A stretch of DNA of 64,000 nt from Sphingopyxis sp. MSC1_008. Its GTDB lineage: Bacteria; Pseudomonadota; Alphaproteobacteria; Sphingomonadales; Sphingomonadaceae. The DNA lies in contig NZ_JALPRD010000003.1 in assembly GCF_023197165.1 (NCBI RefSeq), positions 124,001-188,000 on the forward strand, given 5' to 3'. The translations under genes and the position numbers were made by a program. The notes beneath the pieces are model-generated. The model ran no database searches and was not told where the DNA came from. It saw only the letters and a program-made list of their open reading frames with translations. Position 1 is the first letter of the stretch, and each line of letters starts with the position of its first letter. This document shows, piece by piece, positions 38,234 through 46,743 of this stretch.

Positions 38234-38899
38234 ATGGGTATTTTTTCACGAACCCGCGACATCATCGCCGCCAACGTCACCGACCTGCTCGACCGGGCCG
38301 AAGACCCCGAAAAGATGATCCGCCAGATCATCTTCGAGATGAACGAAACGCTCGTCGAAGTTCGCGCCTCCGCCGCCCGCACGATCGCGGACCAGAAGGA
38401 AATGCGCCGCCACATCGCCAAGCTTGAAAGCCTGCAGGACAGCTGGAAGGAAAAGGCCGAACTCGCGCTGTCGAAGGACCGCGAAGACCTCGCCACCGCC
38501 GCGCTCGTCGAAAAGCAGAAGGCCGGCGACATGGCCGAGAAGCTGAAGGCCGAGATCGCCGTCCTTGATGACGCGCTGACCGGTTATGAGGCCGACATCG
38601 CCAAGCTGCAGAAGAAGCTTTCGGAAGCTCGCGCGCGCCAGTCGAGCGTCGTCAACCGCCTCGAGAGCGCCGAGAACCGCTACAAGCTGCGCGAGATGAC
38701 CAACGGCGACCGGGTCGAAGACGCCTTCTCGCGCTTCGAGATCCTTGAACGCCGCGTCGACGAAGCCGAAGGCCGCGCCGATGCGCTGAGCCTTGGTTAC
38801 AAGAAGTCGCTCGACGAGGAGATCGCCGAACTGCAGGCCGCCGACAAGGTTGCCGACGAACTCGCCGCGCTGAAAGCCGCGCAGGCCAGCAAGCAGTAA
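38234..38899 (+). CDS. pspA: Phage shock protein A
   Basis: The 221-residue PspA/IM30-family protein has the N-terminal amphipathic helix MGIFSRTRDIIAANVTDLLD, then EDPEKMIRQIIFEM and long coiled coils. ESCRT-III-like PspA binds damaged inner membrane to stop proton leakage and, when free, inhibits PspF. The start at 38234 has AGGAG at 9 bases. Length is normal. pspB follows after 12 bases. Confidence 0.97.
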   Translation: MGIFSRTRDIIAANVTDLLDRAEDPEKMIRQIIFEMNETLVEVRASAARTIADQKEMRRHIAKLESLQDSWKEKAELALSKDREDLATAALVEKQKAGDMAEKLKAEIAVLDDALTGYEADIAKLQKKLSEARARQSSVVNRLESAENRYKLREMTNGDRVEDAFSRFEILERRVDEAEGRADALSLGYKKSLDEEIAELQAADKVADELAALKAAQASKQ

Positions 38900-38911
38900 G
38901 GAGCCCGACCG

Positions 38912-39187
38912 ATGGAAGAGATCATCATCGTCCCGATCGTCATCGGAACCCTCTTCCTCGGTCTGCCTTGGCTGATCCTCCACTACATCACGAAGTGGAA
39001 GCAGGCCAAGACGCTGACCGGAGAAGATGAACAACTGCTCGACGAACTCTATGACACGGCACGACGGCTCGAAAACCGTCTGCACACCGTCGAACGCATC
39101 ATCAGCGCCGACCATCCCGACTTCCGCCCCGCGGTACGCAGCGATGAAGAACTGGCGCAACTCGAAAACAATAGCCGGAGGAACTGA
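38912..39187 (+). CDS. pspB: Phage shock protein B
   Basis: The 91-residue protein has one membrane segment (about 5-26) and then a heptad-like coil with RRLENRLHTVERII. This is the PspB layout; PspB and PspC sense membrane stress and bind PspA. The VERII core reappears as LERI/IERI in four of the five small proteins further down, making PspB the likely parent of that set. It ends one base before pspC. Confidence 0.92.
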   Translation: MEEIIIVPIVIGTLFLGLPWLILHYITKWKQAKTLTGEDEQLLDELYDTARRLENRLHTVERIISADHPDFRPAVRSDEELAQLENNSRRN

Positions 39188-39188
39188 G

Positions 39189-39569
39189 ATGTCTGCCAGC
39201 CGCACAAAATTCTACCTCGACAAACAGAACGGCAAATGGAGCGGTGTGTGCGCCGGGATCGCGGATTATAGCGGGATCGACGTCCTCTGGGTTCGCGTCG
39301 GCGCGGTCCTCCTGACCCTGATGGGCGGCTTCCCCTGGACGCTGATCGCTTACTGGATGGTCGCCTGGATGGGCACGCCCAAGCCGTTCGCGCTCTATGG
39401 TTCGAGCGAGGAAGCAAAATTCTGGCAGGGCGTGCGCAGCAACCCGACCGCATCGACCCGCGACATCAAGTCGCGCTTCCGCGACATCGACCGCCGGCTT
39501 GCCGACATCGAGCAATATTACACGAGCCACAACCGCCGTCTCGCGGACGAGATCGACGCTCTCCGGTAA
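39189..39569 (+). CDS. pspC: Phage shock protein C
   Basis: The 126-residue protein has the PspC domain: KFYLDKQNGKWSGVCAGIADY followed by a hydrophobic pair of segments (about 33-60) with GGFPWTLIAYWMV. The C-terminal tail is a coil ending LADEIDALR, closely like the ends of the small downstream proteins (EIEKLR, EIEALR). PspC transmits membrane stress to PspA. GGAGGA precedes the start. Confidence 0.93.
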   Translation: MSASRTKFYLDKQNGKWSGVCAGIADYSGIDVLWVRVGAVLLTLMGGFPWTLIAYWMVAWMGTPKPFALYGSSEEAKFWQGVRSNPTASTRDIKSRFRDIDRRLADIEQYYTSHNRRLADEIDALR

Positions 39570-39620
39570 TTTGGCCGCTGATCGGGCATCACGCGGAAAC
39601 GGCAACAGGGAGGAAGATAG

Positions 39621-39920
39621 ATGAATTTCGGTGGCACCACTTTTGTCCTCGCCATCATCGCATTGTCGATCGGCGGCTGGATGTTCACCACCTGGATCCG
39701 CGCCAAGCACGGCTATCCCGTTGAGAATGAATGGGGCGGCACGGTTCATCGAACCGACCCCGACGCTGATCGAAAAATCGCCCTGCTGACCGATGACAAC
39801 GCCAAGCTGGCGGGGCAGGTCAGCCGGCTGGAAGAGCGGATTTCGGTGCTCGAACGCATCGCGACCGAAAACCATGGTCAGGCGGCAGAGCTTGCCAGCC
39901 AGATCGACCGCCTGCGTTGA
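39621..39920 (+). CDS. PspB-like small membrane protein, array member 1
   Basis: The 99-residue protein has a membrane segment at about 7-25, then GGWMFTTWIRAKHGYPVENEWG (19-39, shared with member 2), and a coil with VSRLEERISVLERIAT ending QIDRLR. It has a clear GGGAGG ribosome site and follows pspC after 51 bases. Shared ends and motif with PspB and its neighbours point to duplication. The function is unknown; a role as a PspA/PspC partner or membrane-stress sensor is inferred. Confidence 0.75.
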   Translation: MNFGGTTFVLAIIALSIGGWMFTTWIRAKHGYPVENEWGGTVHRTDPDADRKIALLTDDNAKLAGQVSRLEERISVLERIATENHGQAAELASQIDRLR

Positions 39921-39934
39921 GAGGATAATAGACA

Positions 39935-40252
39935 ATGAATCTGGATGTCCTGAACGCCGTCGCCCCCGTGGTCGCCATTGTCGGTCTGGCCGGGGTCGGA
40001 GGGTGGGTCTTCACCACTTGGCTCCGCGTCAAGAACGGTTATCCGCTCGAAAACAGCTGGGGCAAGGCGGTCTATCCCAAGACCAGCGACGAGGCGATGG
40101 AACGCGTCAAGCTGATCAGCCAGGAAAATGCCCAGCTGCGCGCCGAACTCGGGTCGGTGAAGGATCGCCTCGCGGTGATCGAGCGCATCGTCACCGACGA
40201 GAGCCACCGGCTGAGCCACGAGATCGAAGCGCTGCGGCGCCCCTCGAACTGA
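39935..40252 (+). CDS. PspB-like small membrane protein, array member 2
   Basis: The 105-residue protein has a membrane segment at about 8-27, then GGWVFTTWLRVKNGYPLENSWG (22-43), nearly the same as member 1. The coil carries KDRLAVIERIVTDE and ends EIEALRR. It is the clearest tandem duplicate in the set. It starts 14 bases after member 1, with AGAGGA upstream. Confidence 0.75.
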   Translation: MNLDVLNAVAPVVAIVGLAGVGGWVFTTWLRVKNGYPLENSWGKAVYPKTSDEAMERVKLISQENAQLRAELGSVKDRLAVIERIVTDESHRLSHEIEALRRPSN

Positions 40253-40264
40253 GGAGATTGAACC

Positions 40265-40528
40265 ATGGAAGTCATCTTCATTCTCGCCATCGTCGTCGGG
40301 CTGCCGGTTACGCTGGCCATCGGTTACGCCGCTTATGAGCGGACCTTGAAATTCAAGGAAAAGCAGTTCCAGGCGATCACGCACGAGACCGCCGAAAAGG
40401 CCGCGCAATATGCGGCGCAAACCGAACGACTGGAGGCGCGCGTCCGCGTTCTCGAGCGCATCGTTACCGACAAGGGAATTGATGTCGCCGACGAGATCGA
40501 AAAGCTGCGCGACGCTCCGCTGAACTAA
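40265..40528 (+). CDS. PspB-like small membrane protein, array member 3
   Basis: The 87-residue protein has a membrane segment at about 3-24. Its charged coil contains ARVRVLERIVTDKG and ends EIEKLRD. It lacks the GYP-EN-WG segment of members 1 and 2. GAGGAG precedes the start, 12 bases after member 2. Confidence 0.75.
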   Translation: MEVIFILAIVVGLPVTLAIGYAAYERTLKFKEKQFQAITHETAEKAAQYAAQTERLEARVRVLERIVTDKGIDVADEIEKLRDAPLN

Positions 40529-40557
40529 AACAAAGATATACGGAAAGGATACTCCCC

Positions 40558-40821
40558 ATGGGCCCGTTTGAAATGGTTGTCGGCATCGTCCTGATCGTGA
40601 CCATCGGCAGCATTGTCCGCGCCAAGCACGGCATCCGCCGCGATCGCAAGGGCGGCGAATATTTCGTCGCCACCGACAATGCCGAGACCAAGGCGCTGCA
40701 AGCCGAAATCCGCGCGCTCAAGGAGCGGATCCAGGTGCTCGAACGCATCGCCACCGACCACAACCGCGCGGTCACGCTCGATCAGGAAATCGAGAAATTG
40801 CGCGACAACAGCAAAATCTGA
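40558..40821 (+). CDS. PspB-like small membrane protein, array member 4
   Basis: The 87-residue protein has a short membrane segment at about 5-20, then RAKHGIRRD (like RAKHGYP of member 1), and a coil with KERIQVLERIATDHN ending EIEKLRD. AAGGA precedes the start. It combines features of members 1 and 3, which supports descent of the set from one gene. Confidence 0.75.
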   Translation: MGPFEMVVGIVLIVTIGSIVRAKHGIRRDRKGGEYFVATDNAETKALQAEIRALKERIQVLERIATDHNRAVTLDQEIEKLRDNSKI

Positions 40822-40844
40822 ATGCCGGAAAAGGAGCAACGCTC

Positions 40845-41093
40845 ATGGCTTTCATCACCCCCGACCTCACCACCGCGGCGATCGCGCTCACCGCGCTGAG
40901 CATCGTCAGCCTGGTCGCGCTGCGCGGCTGGCGCGACTGGATCCAGCTCAAGCGCGAGGAACTCGCCGCGGGCCACCACGCGCCGCTGGCGCAGGATCCG
41001 GGCGTCCCGCACGCGGGGTCGCGGATCGAGATCGCCGACCTCAAGGAGCGGCTGCGCAAGCTCGAAGCCATCGCGGCGGGGGTCGACCTCTAA
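40845..41093 (+). CDS. Small membrane protein, array member 5 (divergent)
   Basis: The 82-residue protein has a membrane segment at about 8-27, a charged linker (about 29-55) and an end ADLKERLRKLEAIAAGVDL. This keeps the coil pattern, but with LEAI instead of LERI, and the protein stops before the EIEKLR tail. AAGGAG precedes the start. It is the last gene of the psp unit, before a strong inverted repeat. Confidence 0.7.
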   Translation: MAFITPDLTTAAIALTALSIVSLVALRGWRDWIQLKREELAAGHHAPLAQDPGVPHAGSRIEIADLKERLRKLEAIAAGVDL

Positions 41094-41113
41094 TCACCCC
41101 GACCGCGCGGCAC

Positions 41114-41169
41114 CGGCCCGCTCCCCTGTCAGTCGCCATCCGTCCGGCGGCTGACAGAGGAGCGGGCCG
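41114..41169. repeat. 19-bp inverted repeat closing the psp unit
   Basis: The left arm (41114-41132, CGGCCCGCTCCCCTGTCAG) and the right arm (41151-41169) pair at 18 of 19 positions around an 18-base loop. No T-run follows, so it is either a Rho-assisted end structure, an RNA-stability hairpin, or a protein site. Confidence 0.8.
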
Positions 41170-41222
41170 ATGTCGTTTCAGGCCCCTTTCAACTTGGCGC
41201 CATCTATGCGAGTGGCGCGGCC

Positions 41223-41633
41223 ATGCGCAGCCTGACCGATATCTTCGACGAATATGATTTTCTCGACGGCGACGATCGCTATCGCCTGCTGATCGACCTC
41301 GGCCGGACGCTCGAGCCGATGCCCGACGCGCTCAAGACCGACGCGACATTGGTACGTGGTTGTTCGGCGAGCGTCTGGGTCTATCCGGTGCCGCGCGAAG
41401 ACGGCCAGCTCCATTTCCTCGCCGACAGCAACGCCGCGATCACCAAGGGGATCGTCGCGCTCGTCCTCGCCGCCGTGCAGGACAAGCCCGCGGCCGAAGT
41501 CGCCGCGATGGACGTCGCCGCGGCGCTCGCGCCCTTCGACCTTACACGCCAGCTGTCGTCGAACCGGACGCAGGGCGTTCCCAACATGATCGCGCTGGTC
41601 CAGGACACCGCGCGCCGCATCGCCGCGCGCTGA
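41223..41633 (+). CDS. sufE: SufE-family sulfur acceptor
   Basis: The 136-residue SufE fold protein has the sulfur-accepting cysteine C47 in VRGCSASVW. SufE takes persulfide from the cysteine desulfurase SufS and passes it to the SufBCD scaffold for iron-sulfur cluster assembly. No other suf genes are in the window. It ends at a bidirectional terminator shared with the convergent TonB receptor gene. Confidence 0.93.
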   Translation: MRSLTDIFDEYDFLDGDDRYRLLIDLGRTLEPMPDALKTDATLVRGCSASVWVYPVPREDGQLHFLADSNAAITKGIVALVLAAVQDKPAAEVAAMDVAAALAPFDLTRQLSSNRTQGVPNMIALVQDTARRIAAR

Positions 41634-41674
41634 TTTCCAGCCGCCGCGCGGCGCTGTCTTCACATTCGCTGCTC

Positions 41675-41715
41675 AAAAAAAAGGGGCGCGGGAGTTGCCT
41701 CCCGCGCCCCTTTTT
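41675..41715. terminator. Bidirectional Rho-independent terminator
   Basis: A perfect 12-bp stem (41683-41694 with 41699-41710) and loop TTGC have eight A residues on the left and five T residues on the right. It serves sufE on the plus strand and the TonB receptor gene on the minus strand. Confidence 0.95.
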
Positions 41716-41732
41716 GCTCGTGCCGCGGCGGC

Positions 41733-44228
41733 TTAGAAGCCGACGGTCAGCGTGCCGCTGATCGTGCGCGGCGCGCCGATCTGGGCGTTCGGCGCCGAGG
41801 TGCTCTGCTCCAGCGACGAGGTGAAGCGGCCGACATACAGCGTGTCGAACAGGTTGTAGACGTTGACCTGGAAGAAGGTCTTGTCGTTCAGCCCGAGGAA
41901 CTCGAGGTTCAGACGCGCATCCAGATTGACCAGCCAATAGGCGTTGGTCTTGGCGCCATAGACCTCGTTTCCGCCCAGCGTGAGCGGCAGGTTGGTGTCG
42001 TACAGATAGCGGCCGCCCGTGCGCTTGGCGGTAACGCCGAGTTCGACCGGCCCAAGCGTGCCGCGTGCCGACCCGCCGAAATTATAGGCCGGGGCGCCCG
42101 ATTCGCGCTTGCCCGCGGTCGGGAGGAAAATCGGGTTGCCGGCACCATCGGTGCCCGACTGCACGTCGTCCTTGATGTCCGACTTCATATAGGAGCCGAA
42201 GACATAGAGCGCGAGTTCGGGGATCGGTTGATAGGCGACGCTGCCGTCGATGCCATATTTGTCGACGCGACCAAGGTTCCGGTAGAGGTTCCGGTCGGTG
42301 TCGGGGTCATAAGCCGAAACGAGACGGTCCTGATAGCGCGTGTACCAACCCGAAACCTGCGCCTGCACCTTGCTCGAGCGATAGCGCACGCCGAGGTCGA
42401 AATTGTTGGTCGTTTCGGGCCGCGGGCGCGCCGACTCGGTATCCGGCGCAAAGAAGAAGGCGTTGTACAGATTGTCGGTGCCCGGGACCTGCAGCCCCTT
42501 CGAATAGTTGGCGAAGATCGAGATCTGGTTGGTCGCCTTGAACAGCAGGCCGACGTTCGGCAGGATGTCGTCATATTTCAGCACGCGCTGCTGCGGACCC
42601 TGAACGGTCGGGTTCACCGCCGCATAGGTGGCGTTGCGCGGATCGTCCTTGCCGAAGCAATCGACGAAGCCCGTCACGCTGGTCGTGAAGCAGTAATTGT
42701 CCAGGTCGCGCTTGAAGAAGGGGGCGCGGATGCCGAGCGTCGTGACCAGCCGGCCGTCGGCGAACTCGCCGCGATATTCGCCCGACACCTGATGCAGGAT
42801 CGCGTAGGACAGGCGGTCGCGCTTTTGCAGGATGCCGCCGGTGACATCGGCCTGCGGATCATTGACGGGGAAAACGTCGAACGGTTCGCCGTTGAGCTGC
42901 AGCAACCCGACCTCACCGGTCTGGCGATGGCGGGCGCGATCCCAGGTGTAGCCGATGCGGACGCTGTGCTCGTCGTTGATGTCCCAGCGCAGGTTGGCGA
43001 TCACGCCATAACGGCGCGTCTGGGTTTGGCTGGGCGCCGTCATCGTCACTTCGTCGAGCAGGTCGCCGTCGCCGTTGAGGTCACGCCCGAAATAGGGGCG
43101 ACCGCCGATATAGCCCGCGAGGTTGGTCGTTCCGGTCGGATTGACGTCTTGCAGGCGTTCGCGCGCATTGACCGTGCCGCCGCCGTTGGCCTTCACATAT
43201 TGATAGCTGGGATCGACGGTCAGGATGACGCCTTCGCCCAGCGTGAAGCGCGAGGCGCCACGGATATTGCCGGTGTTCGACGGATTGTAGCGACGATCGA
43301 ATTCGGTGCCGCAGCCGTTGGTCAGGTCGGCAACCCCCGGGGTTGCGGCGGTGCTGACGGTGCAGGGATAGTTGATGTCATATTCGCGGTCGTCGTTCGA
43401 CTGCGGAAAGCCCGACGGGAGGGGCAGGTCGTTGCGCAGCGGCAACGAACCGAAGAAATTGTTGCGGTTCACGTTATAATGGCCGGCAACCGACACGAAA
43501 TCGCCGCTGTCGCCGATCGGCTGATAGACGCGGGCGTTGAACTGCTTCTTGCGGATGCGGCCATAATTGTTGAACGGATTGTCGTTCGAGGTGGTCGAGG
43601 CCGAGAGGAAGGCGCGCGTGCCGAACGGGGTAAACTCGCCCGTGTTGACCAGGCCGAAGATGCGGAAGAATTTATATTCGCCCGCCGAGCCCGACAGCTT
43701 GACGCCGAAATCTTCGGTCGGAACGATGGTGCGGTAATTGACGGTCGAACCCGTCGCGGCGGCGGTCGGGCTGTCGACGTCGGTGGTGCCGAGGTTGACG
43801 TTGACCTGTTCGATCAGTTCGGGGTCGAGCTGCTGGTTCGAATAAACGGCATAGCTGCCTGAATCGTTGAGCGGCACGCCGTCGAAGGTCAGGCTGATGC
43901 GATCTTCCGAAAAGCCGCGAATGGTCAGCTGTCCGCCGCCCGAGCCATAGGCGTCATTGTTGGTGAAGTTGACGCCGGGAACCAGGTTGATGGTGTCGAG
44001 AATCGTCTGGCCGGGGTTCTGGCGGGCGATCACTTCCTGGCCGAGCACCGATTTGGCCTTCGACGTGTCCGGGGTCTGGATGCCGGCGACGTCCGTCACC
44101 GAAACGCCGGTGACGACGATTTCGTCTTCGAAGTCCTGCGTGCCGGTCGACTGGGCAAAGGCCGGCGTGGAAAGCAGCGCGACTGGAATCAGCGCAACGC
44201 TGGCAGCGAGCGTATGACGGAATTTCAT
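41733..44228 (-). CDS. TonB-dependent outer membrane receptor, substrate unknown
   Basis: The 831-residue receptor has a signal peptide ending AFAQ and the TonB-box-like region DEIVVTGV. The plug contains TILDTINLVPGVNFTNND and GGQLTIRGFSEDRISLTFDG. A large barrel ends in the terminal phenylalanine of LTVGF. It is transcribed alone, so substrate cannot be inferred. No Fur-like site was seen; instead, TGTGACAG direct repeats lie about 100 bases upstream. The frame extends to 44456 without signal-peptide sense; ATG 44228 is the start. Confidence 0.92.
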   Translation of the reverse strand: MKFRHTLAASVALIPVALLSTPAFAQSTGTQDFEDEIVVTGVSVTDVAGIQTPDTSKAKSVLGQEVIARQNPGQTILDTINLVPGVNFTNNDAYGSGGGQLTIRGFSEDRISLTFDGVPLNDSGSYAVYSNQQLDPELIEQVNVNLGTTDVDSPTAAATGSTVNYRTIVPTEDFGVKLSGSAGEYKFFRIFGLVNTGEFTPFGTRAFLSASTTSNDNPFNNYGRIRKKQFNARVYQPIGDSGDFVSVAGHYNVNRNNFFGSLPLRNDLPLPSGFPQSNDDREYDINYPCTVSTAATPGVADLTNGCGTEFDRRYNPSNTGNIRGASRFTLGEGVILTVDPSYQYVKANGGGTVNARERLQDVNPTGTTNLAGYIGGRPYFGRDLNGDGDLLDEVTMTAPSQTQTRRYGVIANLRWDINDEHSVRIGYTWDRARHRQTGEVGLLQLNGEPFDVFPVNDPQADVTGGILQKRDRLSYAILHQVSGEYRGEFADGRLVTTLGIRAPFFKRDLDNYCFTTSVTGFVDCFGKDDPRNATYAAVNPTVQGPQQRVLKYDDILPNVGLLFKATNQISIFANYSKGLQVPGTDNLYNAFFFAPDTESARPRPETTNNFDLGVRYRSSKVQAQVSGWYTRYQDRLVSAYDPDTDRNLYRNLGRVDKYGIDGSVAYQPIPELALYVFGSYMKSDIKDDVQSGTDGAGNPIFLPTAGKRESGAPAYNFGGSARGTLGPVELGVTAKRTGGRYLYDTNLPLTLGGNEVYGAKTNAYWLVNLDARLNLEFLGLNDKTFFQVNVYNLFDTLYVGRFTSSLEQSTSAPNAQIGAPRTISGTLTVGF

Positions 44229-44320
44229 TTCAGGATGTCCCCTATGGTGGTGCAACGGCAGGCACACAAATGGGGCGCGCCTGACCTGCGAGCGCCCCTG
44301 AAGCCCGCATGTGGCACGAT

Positions 44321-44340
44321 TGTGACAGCAAATGTGACAG
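44321..44340. promoter_or_regulatory. Direct TGTGACAG repeat upstream of TonB receptor
   Basis: TGTGACAG occurs at 44321-44328 and 44333-44340, a 12-base period, about 95 bases upstream of the receptor start. On the receptor strand a TTGCAC -35-like box precedes it. A regulator site is possible. Confidence 0.4.
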
Positions 44341-44460
44341 TGCAAGCGGGGAGGGGGGCGCGCTTCACCAGAAGGCAGAAAAAGCGCGAATTTGCGTCGG
44401 GCGCCGGGAATTATCCACAGGCGCCAGTGCGTTTTTTCCCGAAACTGTTGCTGCAATGCA

Positions 44461-44488
44461 ACATAAAGGGCGCCCCGGAGGGCGCCCC
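44461..44488 (-). terminator. Likely terminator of clpX
   Basis: On the minus strand GGGCGCCC repeats as a self-complementary stem around a short loop and is followed by TTTATGT. It begins 10 bases after the clpX stop. Confidence 0.7.
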
Positions 44489-44497
44489 CTGTGCGAC

Positions 44498-45769
44498 TCA
44501 GGCGGCGTCGCCTGCGGCTTCTTTCGCCTTGTCGGCATAGACGCGCACCGGGTCCTTGCGGCCCTCGACGACATCCTTGTCGACGACGATCTCGACCACA
44601 TCGGTGAGGTCGGGCAGGTCAAACATCGTGTCGAGCAGGATCGCCTCGACGATCGATCGCAGCCCGCGCGCACCGGTCTTGCGTTCGATCGCCTTTTTGG
44701 CGACCGCGATCAGCGCATCGTCGGTAAAGGTCAGCACGACCTCTTCGAGGTCGAAGAGCTTGCGATACTGCTTCACCAGCGCATTCTTGGGCTCGCCCAG
44801 TATCTTGACCAGCGCGTCGATGTCGAGATCCTCGAGCGTCGCGATGACGGGCAGACGGCCGACAAATTCGGGGATCAGGCCGAATTTCAGCAGATCCTCG
44901 GGCTCGATATTCTTCAGCACCTCGCCCATGCGGCGCTCGTCGGGGCCGGCGACATGCGCGCCGAAACCGATCGACTTGCCCTGCAGGCGGTCGCCGATGA
45001 TCTTTTCGAGGCCGCTGAACGCGCCGCCGGCGATGAACAGGATGTTCGTCGTGTCGACCTGCAGGAATTCCTGCTGCGGATGCTTGCGGCCGCCCTGCGG
45101 CGGAACGCTCGCGGTCGTACCTTCCATAAGCTTGAGCAGCGCCTGCTGCACGCCTTCGCCCGACACGTCGCGCGTGATCGAGGGATTCTCGGCCTTGCGC
45201 GAGATTTTATCGATCTCATCGATATAGACGATGCCGCGCTGAGCCTTTTCGACATTATAGTCGGAAGACTGGAGCAGCTTCAGGATGATATTCTCGACAT
45301 CCTCGCCGACATAGCCGGCTTCGGTCAGCGTCGTCGCATCGGCCATCGTGAAGGGCACGTCGAGGAAGCGCGCGAGCGTCTGCGCGAGCAAGGTCTTGCC
45401 GCTGCCGGTCGGGCCGACGAGCAGGATGTTCGACTTTGCGAGTTCGACGTCATCGCCGCGGCCGCTGTTCGCGAGGCGCTTGTAGTGATTATGCACCGCG
45501 ACCGACAGCACGCGCTTGGCAGTGTTCTGCCCGATCACATAAGCGTCGAGATGCTGGCAGATTTCCAGCGGCGTCGGCACCGCGCCATCCTTGCGCGCGG
45601 CGATCCCGCCCTTGATCTCTTCGCGGATGATGTCGTTGCACAGCTCGACGCATTCGTCGCAGATGAACACGGTCGGCCCGGCAATCAGCTTGCGGACTTC
45701 GTGCTGCGACTTGCCGCAGAAGGAGCAGTAAAGGGTGCTCTTGCTGTCCGAGCCACTCAATTTCGTCAT
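44498..45769 (-). CDS. clpX: ATP-dependent Clp protease ATP-binding subunit ClpX
   Basis: The 423-residue AAA+ unfoldase has an N-terminal zinc domain with C15, C18, C37 and C40 and Walker A GPTGSGKT at 119-126. Walker B, sensor and pore features are in the expected order ([12 protein letters not shown]). It unfolds tagged substrates and feeds them to ClpP. It follows clpP on the same strand, separated by about 170 bases that contain an 11-bp inverted repeat. Confidence 0.98.
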   Translation of the reverse strand: MTKLSGSDSKSTLYCSFCGKSQHEVRKLIAGPTVFICDECVELCNDIIREEIKGGIAARKDGAVPTPLEICQHLDAYVIGQNTAKRVLSVAVHNHYKRLANSGRGDDVELAKSNILLVGPTGSGKTLLAQTLARFLDVPFTMADATTLTEAGYVGEDVENIILKLLQSSDYNVEKAQRGIVYIDEIDKISRKAENPSITRDVSGEGVQQALLKLMEGTTASVPPQGGRKHPQQEFLQVDTTNILFIAGGAFSGLEKIIGDRLQGKSIGFGAHVAGPDERRMGEVLKNIEPEDLLKFGLIPEFVGRLPVIATLEDLDIDALVKILGEPKNALVKQYRKLFDLEEVVLTFTDDALIAVAKKAIERKTGARGLRSIVEAILLDTMFDLPDLTDVVEIVVDKDVVEGRKDPVRVYADKAKEAAGDAA

Positions 45770-45824
45770 AAAACTTCCTATGGCGGGCCCAAAAGGGGCG
45801 CTGCCGTCTTTATCCTAGTCCCCG

Positions 45825-45856
45825 GTCACCCAATTACAATATGGCAATTGGGTGAC
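45825..45856. promoter_or_regulatory. 11-bp perfect inverted repeat between clpP and clpX
   Basis: GTCACCCAATT and AATTGGGTGAC flank a 10-base AT-rich spacer. No T-run follows on the minus strand. The site lies about 55 bases before the clpX start, where a promoter is expected, so an operator is as likely as an RNA hairpin. Confidence 0.6.
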
Positions 45857-45938
45857 ATGGGTTCAATGTCCCGCCTAGCGCCAAGGCGCCAAGCGGACGT
45901 CAAGAAACGCGGTTACCGGTATGTTGCCAGCCTGACGA

Positions 45939-46589
45939 TCAGGGCGTCGGGCCTTCGCTCACATCTTTCGGCGCGTCGTCGCCGGGCAGGCCGGGGCGGC
46001 GGTCGAACACCTGGTCGACGATGCCGAATTCCTTGGCTTCCTCGGCCTCGAGGAAGGTGTCGCGGTCCATCGCCTTTTCGATCTCTTTCAGCGACTTGCC
46101 GGTATATTTGACATAGAGATCGTTCATCCGCTTGCGGATGCGCAGAATCTCGCGCGCCTGGATTTCGATATCCGACGCCATGCCGCGCGCGCCGCCCGAG
46201 GGCTGGTGCACCATAACGCGCGCGTTGGTCAGCGCGACGCGCATGCCGGGCTCACCCGCGGCGAGCAGAAAGCTGCCCATCGACGCGGCCTGGCCGATGC
46301 ACACCGTGCCGACGCGCGGACGAATATATTGCATCGTGTCGTGGATCGCCATGCCCGCCGTGACGACCCCGCCCGGCGAGTTGATGTACATATAGATGTC
46401 CTTCTTCGGATTCTCCGATTCGAGGAACAGCAACTGGGCGGTGATCAGCGAGGCCATATTGTCCTCAACCTCGCCGGTGACGAAGACGATCCGTTCGCGC
46501 AGCAGGCGCGAGAAAATGTCGAAGCTGCGTTCGCCGCGGCTCGTCTGCTCGACGACGACGGGAACAAGGGCTGCGAGCGGGTCGATCAT
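45939..46589 (-). CDS. clpP: ATP-dependent Clp protease proteolytic subunit ClpP
   Basis: The 216-residue serine peptidase has triad residues S103 (GQAASMGS), H128 (VMVHQPSGG) and D177 (MDRDTFL), with normal spacing for the family. It forms the barrel that degrades substrates delivered by ClpX or ClpA. ATG 46589 has AAGGACG upstream. The terminator for the preceding ferredoxin gene lies about 100 bases upstream. Confidence 0.98.
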   Translation of the reverse strand: MIDPLAALVPVVVEQTSRGERSFDIFSRLLRERIVFVTGEVEDNMASLITAQLLFLESENPKKDIYMYINSPGGVVTAGMAIHDTMQYIRPRVGTVCIGQAASMGSFLLAAGEPGMRVALTNARVMVHQPSGGARGMASDIEIQAREILRIRKRMNDLYVKYTGKSLKEIEKAMDRDTFLEAEEAKEFGIVDQVFDRRPGLPGDDAPKDVSEGPTP

Positions 46590-46692
46590 TGGGAATTCGT
46601 CCTTACGTTATCGGGATGCCGCACCGGAGAATCCGGCGGGCTGCCCCTCCATGATCCTACATCGTCGCCAAGCGGAGGTCTTTCAAGGGGGC

Positions 46693-46721
46693 AAAAAGAA
46701 GGGGCGGGAAAGTCCCGCCCC
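46693..46721 (-). terminator. Rho-independent terminator of the ferredoxin gene
   Basis: On the minus strand a 9-bp GGGGCGGGA/TCCCGCCCC stem with a 3-base loop is followed by TTCTTTTT. It lies 22 bases beyond the ferredoxin stop. Confidence 0.9.
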
Positions 46722-46743
46722 GTCCGGATTGTCTGGTTTCGCC

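Noticed and set aside
39878..40420. Minus-strand frames across the psp array
   Set aside because: They lie opposite genes with ribosome sites and related products, and have no such support themselves.
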